Origin: Clostridiales bacterium
GTDB lineage: Bacteria; Bacillota; Clostridia; Lachnospirales; Lachnospiraceae
DNA: 64,000 nucleotides
NCBI GenBank assembly: GCA_021203365.1
Contig: JAJQBI010000041.1
Span: forward strand, 1 to 64,000
Direction: 5' to 3'
Under the pieces are notes generated by a model. It searched no databases, had not been told where the DNA came from, and saw nothing but the letters and a program-made list of their open reading frames with translations. Shown piece after piece: positions 17,705-27,112 of this stretch (its first letter is position 1; each line of letters begins with the position of its first letter). The translations under genes and the position numbers were made by a program.

Positions 17705-17987
17705 CGTAATTCCTCCTTCGGCCATCCCATGGCTTCCTGTGCTTCACTCGATTCTATCTCAGGCAATACTTCAGAAAATACAGTCAGATTTCTCCTCATT
17801 TCCGCAGGATATTATAGGTCATTTTATTGACATCGTCAATATTTCAGGCATATTTGCGTTGCCGGCAATTCACGAATTGGGCACGTCGCTGTCTTTCTTT
17901 TCTCGTCCTGATATGATATGATGATACCATGACTTTTTGACCCGCCAAAATATGAGGAATAATAAAAAATCAGGAGACAGATTGACA

Positions 17988-19406
17988 ATGGAGAAAGATT
18001 TAACACAGGGAAATGTACTGAAGGTGCTGCTGCGTTTTTCACTGCCGTACCTTCTTTCCAGCTTTTTGCAGACGTTTTATGGTATGGCCGATCTGTATGT
18101 GACAGGGCAGTTTAACGGGGCTGCGGCCATCTCGGCTGTATCAATCGGCAGTCAGGTCATGCATATGCTGACCGTGATGGTCGTGGGACTGGCAATGGGA
18201 ACTACCGTCGGACTGGGGGTGGCGATCGGCAGTAAACACAGCGGGCGGGCATCGCGTATTATCGGGAACACAGTGACATTATTTGCGGCAGGTTCTGTGA
18301 TTCTTGTAGCTGTACTGATGTTTGCCCGAAACGGGATTATCTCTGTGATGTCCGTTCCGGCAGAAGCAGTCACCCAGACGAAGGAATACCTGACGATCTG
18401 CTTTGCAGGCATTCCTTTTATCACAGCTTACAACATCGTCAGCAGTATTTACAGAGGCATGGGAGATTCAAAGAGCCCCATGTATTTTGTCGGAGTGGCA
18501 TGCGTGCTCAACATCGCGCTGGACTTTCTGTTCATCGGCAGATTGGGAATGGGTGCGGCAGGCGCCGCCTGCGGCACGGTGATCTCACAGGCGGCCAGTG
18601 TAATGTTCGCGCTGTTTTTTCTGATGAGAAAATCCTCCGCCGGAACAAAAGCGGCATCAACAGAGAATGAGGGCTTTCATGCAGCATCCGGCATAGTCCC
18701 CCGGCTCGCCAGAAAGGACTTCCTGCCGGAACGTTCTGTCATTTCAGACATTCTGAAAGTGGGTGTCCCGGTCGCTTTTCAGGACGGATTTATTCAGATT
18801 TCCTTTCTGGTAATTACCATGATTGCAAACCGGCGCGGGGTCGATGTAGCTGCCAGCGTCGGCATTGTGGAAAAAATCATCAGCTTCCTGTTTCTGGTTC
18901 CGTCCGCGATGCTCTCCTCCGTCTCGGCCATTGCAGCACAGAACCGTGGAGCCGGTCAGCATGACCGCGCAAGAAAAACCCTTTATTACGCGATGCTCGT
19001 GTCTGTATCCTTCGGCTTCCTCTGCTTCGTATTCTGCCAGATTTTTCCGGAACAGTTTGTGGGGCTGTTTTCCGGCGAAGACGCAGTGCGTGTCCTGGGT
19101 GGCCAGTACCTGCGCTCTTATTCCTTTGACTGCATTGTCGCAGGCATACACTTCTGCTTCAGCGGATTTTTCTGTGCCTATGGTCTGTCGGGTTTTTCCT
19201 TTGCACACAACCTGATTTCCGTATTGCTGATACGAATTCCCGGGGCATACCTTGCCACAAGGTTTTTTCCGGACACACTTTTCCCCATGGGGCTGGCGGC
19301 ACCCGCGGGTTCTGCTGTATCTGCGCTGATCTGTGTGGCGCTGTTTTTAATATTTCATAAAAAATTCGAAGCGGACTCTGAGGTTTTGACAGATAACCCA
19401 CAATAA
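17988..19406 (+). CDS. MATE-family multidrug/toxin efflux transporter
   Basis: A 472-residue membrane protein with 12 predicted helices in two halves. The N-terminal LTQGNVLKVLLRFSLPYLLS and the QTFYGMADLYVTGQF segment are typical of clostridial MATE pumps of the NorM/DinF superfamily. The track begins at a TTG at 17937. I prefer ATG 17988 because AGGAG precedes it and the family begins just before KDLTQGN. The pump would exchange cationic compounds for sodium or protons; the substrate is unknown. No regulator adjoins it. Confidence 0.92.
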   Translation: MEKDLTQGNVLKVLLRFSLPYLLSSFLQTFYGMADLYVTGQFNGAAAISAVSIGSQVMHMLTVMVVGLAMGTTVGLGVAIGSKHSGRASRIIGNTVTLFAAGSVILVAVLMFARNGIISVMSVPAEAVTQTKEYLTICFAGIPFITAYNIVSSIYRGMGDSKSPMYFVGVACVLNIALDFLFIGRLGMGAAGAACGTVISQAASVMFALFFLMRKSSAGTKAASTENEGFHAASGIVPRLARKDFLPERSVISDILKVGVPVAFQDGFIQISFLVITMIANRRGVDVAASVGIVEKIISFLFLVPSAMLSSVSAIAAQNRGAGQHDRARKTLYYAMLVSVSFGFLCFVFCQIFPEQFVGLFSGEDAVRVLGGQYLRSYSFDCIVAGIHFCFSGFFCAYGLSGFSFAHNLISVLLIRIPGAYLATRFFPDTLFPMGLAAPAGSAVSALICVALFLIFHKKFEADSEVLTDNPQ

Positions 19407-19660
19407 TAATTAAAACACTCAGATCCCTATCTTCCAGATTTATACATAGATTCAGCCCAGACATGAAAACCCGAAGTATGATCCGGACGTGCTTTCAAAT
19501 CCTGCGGATTGGAATATAGCTTGGACAATTTGTCGTCCACATCACGTTCACGGACTGGCCCGAAGAAATCGCTCCTGTGCTGGCTGAGTTTACGGTACTG
19601 GACAACCGTGCAGCAAAAAATTATTAAAGATTAATCAAAGCTCCTTTTTCCTAAAGAGGT
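19407..19660. other. Intergenic region with a possible short coding remnant
   Basis: Between 19520 and 19627 one frame reads through 35 codons and includes FVVHITFTDWPEEIAPVL, ending at a normal stop, but it has no start codon or ribosome site. It looks like the tail of a lost gene; I do not recognise which. No terminator hairpin was seen after the MATE gene. Confidence 0.3.
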
Positions 19661-20890
19661 TTAAGAATCCTTCTTTACATCCGGCGTTTGGAGCAGCGAT
19701 TCACACCAATACTGCATCCCGAATTTTGTCTTGTACTTTGTCGCAAACACATGAAACCTGTTATCCATAAAAAATACATTGATATAACTGTAATGGTTAT
19801 CCTCAAAAAACTTTCTTAATGCACCCACGGCTCCCCGGCCCTGGAAAAAGGCAATCCTCTTCAGCGCGGAAATACAGTTCAGCACCACATCCTGTACCAC
19901 ATTGTCCGTAAAATCATACAGGTGTATATTATTGCAGGAATAAAACTTACACTGATACCTGTACCTGATATTATTTCTGCAGGCTGTGAACTCTATACTT
20001 TTATGATCCTCAGCAATAAAGAATTCAAAATCCGAAAAATTACTCCTGGATAATTCCCGGCTGCATCTGCAAATCAGTTCCTCCCTGGAAATCTGCGGCT
20101 GTTTTTTTAAAATCTGCCTTTCATATTCATACAGATCGAAATAATAATTTATCGAACCCAGCCCGGCTGAAATTCCATAAAGATTCACCGTAATATTATT
20201 TCCCGAAGCGCCGATCACTTCACATACATTACATCCATGGCCGGAATAAAAATCATAGATCTGTGATTTCCGGTTCTTTCTGTCCGTCAGATCGATTTCA
20301 CGCAATGATTCTGCCAGTGTTAAAACCCTTTCATCCTCAATCATCGGCTGCGCCAGCACAGGCTTAAACTGAAGCTTATATTCAAATTCATTTAACCGCC
20401 CGCTTATTTCAACAGGCATATGCTTTTTCAGATCCACCTTAACATCTGTAAATCCGGAATCCAGAAGTATATGGACGCATTGACACTGTATCTGTTGTAA
20501 ATGTTCCTGTTCTAAGTATTCCTGTTCCGATCGCTCCTGCTTCTTATCTGAAGAAACCCTTTCTTCTAATCGTTCTTTTTCTCCCTCCATCTCGGCAATC
20601 TGTCTTTTATGCTCTTCCCTCTCGGCGATCCGCCTTTCATGCTCTTCCCGCTCGGCGGTCTGTCTTTTATGCTCTTCCAATAACTGTGAATATTTTTCCT
20701 TTACATCCTCTTCCATAACGAAAGAGCCCCCATAAAACCGGGCCGTTTGTTCAGCATTTTCTATCAAAGTCTGAATGATCATCAACTGTTTGCTGCAGTC
20801 ATAACAGTTAATCGTCTCCAAATGTTTTCTCAGGCTATAGTTACAGCTTCCATTGGAAAAAGCAAGTTTTTCACTTAGAAGCTGTTTCAT
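19661..20890 (-). CDS. Unrecognised protein with charged coiled coil
   Basis: A 409-residue soluble protein I do not recognise. Residues about 1-75 are helical with several Cys (NCYDCSK). Residues about 75-130 form a charged coiled coil made of near-identical 10-11 residue units (EEHKRQTAERE, EHERRIAERE, EEHKRQIAEME). The C-terminal 270 residues are a mixed fold with scattered Cys and aromatic residues and end in KFGMQYWCESLL. No signal peptide or membrane segment is visible. The track ORF starts at 20965; ATG 20890 (MKQLLSEKL) has AGGAAA before it and seems better, but this is uncertain. It stands alone between the MATE gene and cstA. Confidence 0.65.
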   Translation of the reverse strand: MKQLLSEKLAFSNGSCNYSLRKHLETINCYDCSKQLMIIQTLIENAEQTARFYGGSFVMEEDVKEKYSQLLEEHKRQTAEREEHERRIAEREEHKRQIAEMEGEKERLEERVSSDKKQERSEQEYLEQEHLQQIQCQCVHILLDSGFTDVKVDLKKHMPVEISGRLNEFEYKLQFKPVLAQPMIEDERVLTLAESLREIDLTDRKNRKSQIYDFYSGHGCNVCEVIGASGNNITVNLYGISAGLGSINYYFDLYEYERQILKKQPQISREELICRCSRELSRSNFSDFEFFIAEDHKSIEFTACRNNIRYRYQCKFYSCNNIHLYDFTDNVVQDVVLNCISALKRIAFFQGRGAVGALRKFFEDNHYSYINVFFMDNRFHVFATKYKTKFGMQYWCESLLQTPDVKKDS

Positions 20891-21001
20891 TGATTTTTTC
20901 CTGCCGCGGGAACCTGGATGATCGCTTCCCGACAGAAAATATGCAATGCCATCCGACAAGTCCATATCGATCCTCCTCTGTCATCGGAAAGACAATGGGA
21001 T

Positions 21002-22684
21002 TCAGCCATTTTCCATTTCCGGTTCTTTCCCGATCAGTTTGCGGACACCCATGACAGCGACCACGACCCCAAGTGAAAGCAACAGTACAGCAAAAACAAG
21101 CTGCAGACAATCCCCGAAAAGATCGGCTGAGGTGCCGCCCAGGAATCCGCTGATCAGGGAAAAGATCTTCATGGACAAAGCGGTAAAGGTGATGGCAATC
21201 ATGCAGACCATCGGGAACCAGAGCATGAAGCCTTTGCGGTGCGTGTGCTTCAGGAACACAGCACAGGCAACAAGGGAGAGGGCTCCCAGCAGCTGATTGG
21301 CAGATCCGAACAGCGGCCAGATGTTTTCGTACCCGACCTTTGCCAGGGCGTAGGCGAGAATCAGAGTGACTGCAGTGGCAAAATACTTGTTGGAGCAGAC
21401 CCTGACAAATAAAGACGGGTGCTCCTGGTCTGTATCTTCGTCAAAGAAGAATTCCTGGAATGAGAGCCGGCCAATGCGGGCGACGGAGTCCAGGGAGGTC
21501 AGGGCAAATGCGGAGATTGCCAGCAAAATCAAAGTGGACGAGGCATTTTCCGGAATGCCGAGTTTCGTCAGAAAAACGGCAATGGCCGAGGCAAATATCT
21601 GCGCCGGCGTGCCATCCGGCAGGGTACTCCCTGTTGCCAGAAAGCCTACTGTGATCAGGGCGATGACGGCAAGCATAACTTCCATCAGCATGGCGCCGAA
21701 GGACACCGGGAGCATGTCCTTTTCATTTTTGATCTGCTTGCTGGAGGTACCCGATGAAATCAGGGCATGAAATCCGGAGATGGCACCGCAGGCGATGGTG
21801 ACAAACAATGTGGGGAAAAGCATTGAGCCATTCACATTAAATGAGGTAAACACAGGAAGATTCATTTCCGGATTGTAGGCGATAATGCCGACAACCGAGG
21901 CGATAATCATGGCAATCAGCAGGTAACTGTTAAGAAAATCCCGCGGCTGTAATAATGCCCAGGCCGGTACGACGGATGCAATAAAAATGTACAGGAACAC
22001 GAAAAGATGCCAGAAACCTGTGGTCTGATAAATCGGCAGCTGCAGACCAGCTACAATACATAAAATCAGTAAAGCAATGGCAATCACCGTGTTAACCGCC
22101 GTAGGACAATGGGTATAGCGCAGGAAAAAGCCCAGTCCAACCGCCGCGGCGATGAACAGAATGCTTGTTGTGGCAACGGCCGCATTGGCCTCGATCAGAG
22201 CCCCATCGGTTCCAAAGCCGTTGAAGGTCTCGGCAACAATGTCCACAAAAGCGGCAACCACCAGGATCGAAAACAGCCAGCAAAAAGCCAGAAACAGTTT
22301 CTTGCCCAGTTTTCCCACGTACCGTTCAATAATGACGCCGATGGTGTGCCCTTCATTTTTCATCGAGGCATACATGGCAGAAAAATCCTGCACTGCCCCA
22401 AAAAACACACCGCCGAGCAGACACCACAGCAACACCGGCAGCCACCCGAAAACAGCCGCCTGAATAGGACCGTTGATCGCTGCTGCGCCGGCGATCGAAG
22501 CAAACTGATGCCCAAAGACGACATTGCGGTCTGCGGGAACATAATCCACACCGTCCTCCAGTTCATAAGCCGGGGTTTTGGCCTTTGGATCAATCCCCCA
22601 GGTTTTTTCCAGCCATTTGCCATACAGTCGATATGCGGCGACCAGTACAAGAATCGCAATCAGCATTATTATTAATCCGTTCAT
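21002..22684 (-). CDS. cstA: Carbon starvation protein A family transporter
   Basis: A 560-residue membrane carrier with about 16-18 helices. The first loop contains DYVPADRNVVFGHQFASIAG followed by AAINGPIQAA, the core CstA signature. SGTSSKQIKNEKD is also conserved. Members transport peptides or pyruvate (CstA and BtsT in E. coli). ATG 22684 has a run of six G just upstream, so the track's upstream extension to 22756 was dropped. It follows the flavodiiron gene on the same strand but is separated from it by a terminator, so it likely has its own promoter. No LytS/BtsS partner is adjacent. Confidence 0.94.
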   Translation of the reverse strand: MNGLIIMLIAILVLVAAYRLYGKWLEKTWGIDPKAKTPAYELEDGVDYVPADRNVVFGHQFASIAGAAAINGPIQAAVFGWLPVLLWCLLGGVFFGAVQDFSAMYASMKNEGHTIGVIIERYVGKLGKKLFLAFCWLFSILVVAAFVDIVAETFNGFGTDGALIEANAAVATTSILFIAAAVGLGFFLRYTHCPTAVNTVIAIALLILCIVAGLQLPIYQTTGFWHLFVFLYIFIASVVPAWALLQPRDFLNSYLLIAMIIASVVGIIAYNPEMNLPVFTSFNVNGSMLFPTLFVTIACGAISGFHALISSGTSSKQIKNEKDMLPVSFGAMLMEVMLAVIALITVGFLATGSTLPDGTPAQIFASAIAVFLTKLGIPENASSTLILLAISAFALTSLDSVARIGRLSFQEFFFDEDTDQEHPSLFVRVCSNKYFATAVTLILAYALAKVGYENIWPLFGSANQLLGALSLVACAVFLKHTHRKGFMLWFPMVCMIAITFTALSMKIFSLISGFLGGTSADLFGDCLQLVFAVLLLSLGVVVAVMGVRKLIGKEPEMENG

Positions 22685-22708
22685 AAGACCCCCCTGAAAT
22701 CTCTTTGC

Positions 22709-22749
22709 AAAAAGGCCCCTCAATCCCGGGCTGTACCAGGGATTGAGGG
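22709..22749 (-). terminator. Intrinsic terminator after the flavodiiron gene
   Basis: On the minus strand CCCTCAATCCC pairs perfectly with GGGATTGAGGG across an 11-base loop, followed by GCC and five T. It separates the flavodiiron and cstA transcripts. Confidence 0.85.
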
Positions 22750-22764
22750 AGCACACTGCGAAAT

Positions 22765-24555
22765 TTATGCAATCGGTTCAAAGTCTGCGACACCATGCTT
22801 GCACAGCGGGCAGATAAAATCATCCGGAAGCTCATCGCCTTCATAGACGTACCCGCAGACCTTGCAGACAAAGCCCTTTTTGCCTTCTGTCTGTGGTTTT
22901 GGCTTCACGTTGCTCTGGTAATAATTATAGGTCATGGTCTCCACATTGGAGATGACGCGGGATTCAGTCACTGTACAGATAAACATGCCGTGCGTTCCCA
23001 GATCAATGTACTGTTCCACCTTCAGGGACATAAACGCATTGATATATCTGGGCAGGAACGCAAGCCCATTGTCTGAATAAAGCGGGGTTAAATCCTTAAA
23101 TTTGTCCGCCGTTCTTCCGCTCTGGAATCCAAAGTTCTGGAAGATGCCAAAGGGTGCCTCTGTGGAGAGACAGTTCACATTCATGATTCCGGTCTGCCGG
23201 ATCACGTGATGCGAATAATTTGCCTGGTTGATGCATACAGCTATACGATTCGGATTCTCCGCCACCTGGGAGACTGTGTTCACAATCAGGCCGTTGTCCC
23301 TCGTTCCGTCATTGGAGGTCACCACATACAGGCCGTATCCGATTCTGAACAGAGCAGACAGGTCATTCTTGTTGGCAGTCTCACTGCTCTGCGCGATGTA
23401 ATCCTGGCACAGCTCATCGGCCAGAGCCGAAAGCTCGTTCCGGCTCTCCTCGCCAAGGGCGGACTTAATGTGGACCGTAGTGTTTGCCCAGGAAATGTTT
23501 TTGCTTTTCTCCAGCATCTGTTTCATGGTTCTGGCAGCAGTCGGCGCCCAGGATCCGTTTTCAATCAGGGCCACCTTCCGGTTCTGGAAATTGCGCTCGG
23601 TCAGGCGATGGATATAATCGCGCATAAACGGATAAATATCGGCGTTGTAGGTTGTGGTGGCCAGAACAAGCTTGTTATAGCGGAAGGCATCCGCCACGGC
23701 CTGGGCCATGTCCGTTCGGGCCAGATCGTGAACAACCACGTTGGGGCAGCCCTTGGCGCGGAACTGATCGGCAAGACTGTTCACCGCCCTCTGCGTATGT
23801 CCATAAACTGACGTGTAGGCGATGACGATTCCCTCGGATTCCGGCTGATAGGAGGACCACAGATCATAGAGATGCAGATAATGGCCAAGGTTCTCCCTGA
23901 GTACCGGGCCGTGCAGCGGGCAGATGACCTGAATGTCCAGAGTGGCCGCCTTCTTCAGCAGCTTCTGTACCTGCGCGCCGTACTTGCCTACAATGCCTAT
24001 GAAATAACGGCGCGATTCGTCATCCCAGGGCTCGTCCACATCCAGTGCGCCGAATTTTCCGAAACCGTCGGCAGAGAAAAGAACTTTGTCGCAGGTGTCA
24101 TAGGTCACGATAACCTCCGGCCAGTGAACCATGGGCGCTTCTACAAAGGCCAGCGTATGCCTGCCCAGGCAGAGGGTATCTCCTTCCCGAACGACCACGC
24201 GCCGGTCCGAATAATCAGTACCGAAGAACTGTCCCATCATGTTGAATGCTTTGGCGCTGGAGACAATGACTGTATCCTGATAAACCTCCATAAAATTCGC
24301 AATATTGGCGGAATGATCCGGCTCCATATGCTGTACAATCAGATAATCGGGCCGGCGGCCGTTTAAAACCGCGGCGATATTGTCCAGCCATTCGTGCTTA
24401 AAATGAGCGTCCACCGTATCCATAACGGCAATCTTCTCATCAAGAATCACATAAGAATTATAAGACATGCCATTTGGCACGACATACTGTCCCTCGAACA
24501 GATCCACCTGGTGGTCATTCACACCTACGTATTTGATATCAGCAGTGATTTCCAT
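22765..24555 (-). CDS. Flavodiiron protein fused to flavin reductase and rubredoxin
   Basis: A 596-residue cytosolic oxygen or nitric oxide reductase, protective in anaerobes. Domains in order: metallo-beta-lactamase-like diiron domain (residues 1-245; ligands HMEPDH at 76-81, His in PMVHWPE, HGPVLR); flavodoxin (about 246-395; FMN loop AYTSVYGHTQRA); flavin reductase-like domain (about 405-550; YGLYVVTSNDGTRDNG); rubredoxin (about 562-596; CKVCGY and CPLCKHG). Electrons could thus pass through a single chain without separate rubredoxin or flavin reductase. The start follows GGAGCAACACAG. It forms its own transcription unit. Confidence 0.93.
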   Translation of the reverse strand: MEITADIKYVGVNDHQVDLFEGQYVVPNGMSYNSYVILDEKIAVMDTVDAHFKHEWLDNIAAVLNGRRPDYLIVQHMEPDHSANIANFMEVYQDTVIVSSAKAFNMMGQFFGTDYSDRRVVVREGDTLCLGRHTLAFVEAPMVHWPEVIVTYDTCDKVLFSADGFGKFGALDVDEPWDDESRRYFIGIVGKYGAQVQKLLKKAATLDIQVICPLHGPVLRENLGHYLHLYDLWSSYQPESEGIVIAYTSVYGHTQRAVNSLADQFRAKGCPNVVVHDLARTDMAQAVADAFRYNKLVLATTTYNADIYPFMRDYIHRLTERNFQNRKVALIENGSWAPTAARTMKQMLEKSKNISWANTTVHIKSALGEESRNELSALADELCQDYIAQSSETANKNDLSALFRIGYGLYVVTSNDGTRDNGLIVNTVSQVAENPNRIAVCINQANYSHHVIRQTGIMNVNCLSTEAPFGIFQNFGFQSGRTADKFKDLTPLYSDNGLAFLPRYINAFMSLKVEQYIDLGTHGMFICTVTESRVISNVETMTYNYYQSNVKPKPQTEGKKGFVCKVCGYVYEGDELPDDFICPLCKHGVADFEPIA

Positions 24556-24899
24556 CTGTGTTGCTCCTTTTCCATATTTTAATTATTCTATAGTTACAAT
24601 TATAAAACGACAAAAAATATTTTGTCCTCAGTATCATAACATAATTGAAGCGACAAAAGGTATTTTGTCGCTATGATACCAGAATTTCTCCGCACTTCGT
24701 GCTCCCGAAATTCTGACAACATTCGAAATCCGCTCATTTTTCTGCGAAAAATGGCTACTTTCTCATGTTGTTCGGGACCCAATCTCATGAATGCCGATGC
24801 AAGCATCTGCATTCATGACCTTTTGTCCCTTGTATCATAACATATTCTTTTGAAATAGAAAAGAAGTATATGATATACTATGACAAAATTTTCACGCAG
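24556..24899. other. Intergenic region filled largely by a repeat element
   Basis: Apart from the hairpin element (24631-24844) and a partial second hairpin at 24608-24630 with the same CGACAAAA/TTTTGTCC design, no gene is seen. The flavodiiron promoter must lie in the first 80 bases or read out of the element. Confidence 0.5.
24631..24844 (+). repeat. Dispersed two-hairpin element, MITE-like copy with flanking direct repeats
   Basis: GTATCATAACATA occurs at 24631-24643 and again at 24832-24844, flanking the element. Inside, the left end reads AAGCGACAAAAGGT and the right end, reversed, AAGGGACAAAAGGT, which are inverted terminal repeats with one mismatch. The left hairpin is GCGACAAAA-GGTA-TTTTGTCGC (perfect). 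The right hairpin is CATGAATGCCGATGC-AA-GCATCTGCATTCATG (one mismatch in 15). The middle about 100 bases are not shared in full with copy 1. No ORF is present, so mobility would need a transposase elsewhere. Confidence 0.75.
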
Positions 24900-25634
24900 T
24901 TAGGGCAGCCGCAGGTTCCTGGCCAGGATCTGATGATATCTCTCCCGCACACCTGCGGACAAAGACCGGCTCACCGGAAGGCGGATCCCGTTTGTAAGGA
25001 TCACTTCCCGGGCATCCAGACTGCGGATATATTTCCAGTTTACAAGATAAGAGCGGTGAATCTGCAGATAATCCATAGGCTCCAGCCTTTTGCAGAAGTC
25101 CCGGAATCTGGAGTAGGTCTCGTATGTCTCCCTCTCCGTAACGATCAGCTGCATACGATTCTGGCTTTCTATATAAAAAATATCCGAAAGCCTCAGAGAT
25201 ATGAAACGGCCGTTTCTCTGAATCGTCAGCGACTCCGGGACTGTCTGCATTTTCTCTATCACCGCATCCACAGCCTCCCCGATCTCTTCCCGGAAACGGC
25301 TTTTTCGGATAAATCGAAGAGGCTGCTCCTTCAGGGATTCATAAACCATATCTTCCCGGTTGGATATAAAAATAATAACGGGCTCACGTCCCGAAGTACG
25401 TCCGCGGATTTTATGGGCAAGAGTAATTCCATCCAGAGAATCCTCCTCCATGGCGATATCCAGAAAACAGGCGTGAAAATCTGACAGCTCCCTGGCATCA
25501 AGCAGATCTTCTGAATGGGCAAAGCAGAAAATCTCCGCCCGTATCCCCCTGGCCTTAAAGCATTTGCAGATACTCTCCCGCAAAAGAACCCGAATTTCCG
25601 CTTCGTCTTCACAAACCGCGATCTTATAAATCAT
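24900..25634 (-). CDS. LytTR-family response regulator
   Basis: A 244-residue two-component regulator. The receiver domain has the acidic pair in VCEDEAEIRV, the phospho-acceptor Asp in HACFLDIAMEEDS (near residue 58) and a switch region at IIFISNREDM. The C-terminal LytTR DNA-binding domain (about 140-240) includes IFYIESQNRMQ, FLQIHRSYLVNWKYI-like YLQIHRSYLVN and the final strand LPVSRSL. It overlaps the kinase gene by 11 bases, so the two are translated together. Such pairs control bacteriocin, quorum or cell-surface genes; no AgrD-like peptide gene is seen here. Confidence 0.92.
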   Translation of the reverse strand: MIYKIAVCEDEAEIRVLLRESICKCFKARGIRAEIFCFAHSEDLLDARELSDFHACFLDIAMEEDSLDGITLAHKIRGRTSGREPVIIFISNREDMVYESLKEQPLRFIRKSRFREEIGEAVDAVIEKMQTVPESLTIQRNGRFISLRLSDIFYIESQNRMQLIVTERETYETYSRFRDFCKRLEPMDYLQIHRSYLVNWKYIRSLDAREVILTNGIRLPVSRSLSAGVRERYHQILARNLRLP

Positions 25635-26931
25635 CCCCCTGTCCCTCCTGTATCATCAGGGATACCGTAAAACGGTCCCTTTCCTGGGAAAACTGCAGGT
25701 CTCCGTTATATTTTCGGGCAAAATCCCGCATAATCCGTGTTCCATAACCGTGAAGTGCCCCGGCAGATTTCGTGGTCTGCAGCCTGGGATTTTTTTCCAG
25801 AACCTTTCCCTGCACCTTATTTGTCACCGTGATCAGACAGAAGGATTCTTTCATCTGTACTGACACCTGGATTTCCGGATCTTCTACCGCTGCACTGGCC
25901 TCGATGGCGTTGTCTATGCTGTTAAAAAGAAAGGAACTGAACTCGGTCATGGAAAAATGCATCTCCCCGGGCAAAGCCGCGTGAACCGTAAAGGGAATGC
26001 CCAGATTCTTCGCCTTATTCTGTTCCCGGAAAAGGACGGCATCCACCGTCGTATTTCCACTGGACGCGGCGTACAAAAACGTCTGATTTTCTCTGGAATA
26101 ATCCTTCATGTATTTCTCCAGTTCAGAATACTGCTTTTTTTCCAGAAGAGACTCCATAATCATCAGGTGGTTTTTCATGTCATGAGCCGTTTTACGGCTT
26201 TGCCGGTGCATTTCTCCGGCGAAATCAAGTTCCATCTTCTGCATGGCCACCTGATGTTCCCTGAGGAAAAGATTTTCCAGCTGCCGCAGAAGCATCGATA
26301 TACACCAGTACATAAAAATAACAATCAGGACCAGCGAAACACGCACAGCTGTTTCCATCCGCAGAAGATGAAGCTCATTCAGGGCGGAATAGGAATCGTC
26401 GGCGGCGATAATCAGCTCTTCCACAAATACACTGAGCAGACAGACACAATACAGAACCGCCGGTTTGATCCTGAGTGTGGAATCCACACGGAGACGACAC
26501 AGAAATATGGAAAAAAATGTCTGCAAAATATCATTCACCAGCAAAACCGGCAGCACCTGTACCTCCAGGGCAGGGTCAATCACCTGGGCTGCGGCAAAGA
26601 GAATACTGCGCGCCACCCCGTAAAAAAACCACCACATAGTGATCACAGTCAGCTGATAAAGCCACCAGCCCTCCAGGGCCGCCCGGGCAAAACAAAAAGC
26701 CAGAAAAATATAGAGAAGCAGAAGGGAAATTCCCCGAAGCTCCAGCAAAAACGTACCCCGTTCTGAGAATCGCAGCGCCAGATAATCACAGCCGCAAAGC
26801 AGAAGGAAAAATACCGGAAAGGTTCCCCGGACCCGCCAGGGAGATTTTCCCGGAAAAGTAAATACCAGAACCAGAAGCAAAAGCAGATTCGGATAGTAAT
26901 GAATCATCCCATTGATAATCATATGTAACAT
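25624..26931 (-). CDS. GHKL-domain sensor histidine kinase (AgrC type)
   Basis: A 435-residue membrane kinase. Six or seven hydrophobic segments occupy residues 1-215. A dimerisation helix follows with RKTAHDMKNHLMIMESLL carrying the phosphorylated His. The ATPase domain has the N box SSFLFNSIDNAIEAS and the glycine box GYGTRIM. This is the class that senses peptides in Gram-positives. It is the first gene of the pair with the LytTR regulator; AAGGAGA precedes the ATG. The signal is unknown. The divergent neighbour is the GH43-like secreted protein, a possible target. Confidence 0.92.
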   Translation of the reverse strand: MLHMIINGMIHYYPNLLLLLVLVFTFPGKSPWRVRGTFPVFFLLLCGCDYLALRFSERGTFLLELRGISLLLLYIFLAFCFARAALEGWWLYQLTVITMWWFFYGVARSILFAAAQVIDPALEVQVLPVLLVNDILQTFFSIFLCRLRVDSTLRIKPAVLYCVCLLSVFVEELIIAADDSYSALNELHLLRMETAVRVSLVLIVIFMYWCISMLLRQLENLFLREHQVAMQKMELDFAGEMHRQSRKTAHDMKNHLMIMESLLEKKQYSELEKYMKDYSRENQTFLYAASSGNTTVDAVLFREQNKAKNLGIPFTVHAALPGEMHFSMTEFSSFLFNSIDNAIEASAAVEDPEIQVSVQMKESFCLITVTNKVQGKVLEKNPRLQTTKSAGALHGYGTRIMRDFARKYNGDLQFSQERDRFTVSLMIQEGQGDDL

Positions 26932-27112
26932 AGGCAGTCTCCTTGTTTCTATTATAGTCTGTAAGAAACAAAAAAACCATCTGTTTTCTCAAAAAAACCG
27001 GGCAATGAGGACAAATCCGTTTGCAACGAAAAAAAAGCCGTTCACGCGGGAATGCTTGTCTCAGGCGCAGAATTATGTTAATTTTAAAAAAACTGTATAA
27101 AGGAGGATTTTT

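Noticed and set aside
24900-26931. Complete agr-type quorum system
   Set aside because: Only the LytTR regulator and GHKL kinase are present. No AgrB-like or AgrD-like gene was found on either side.
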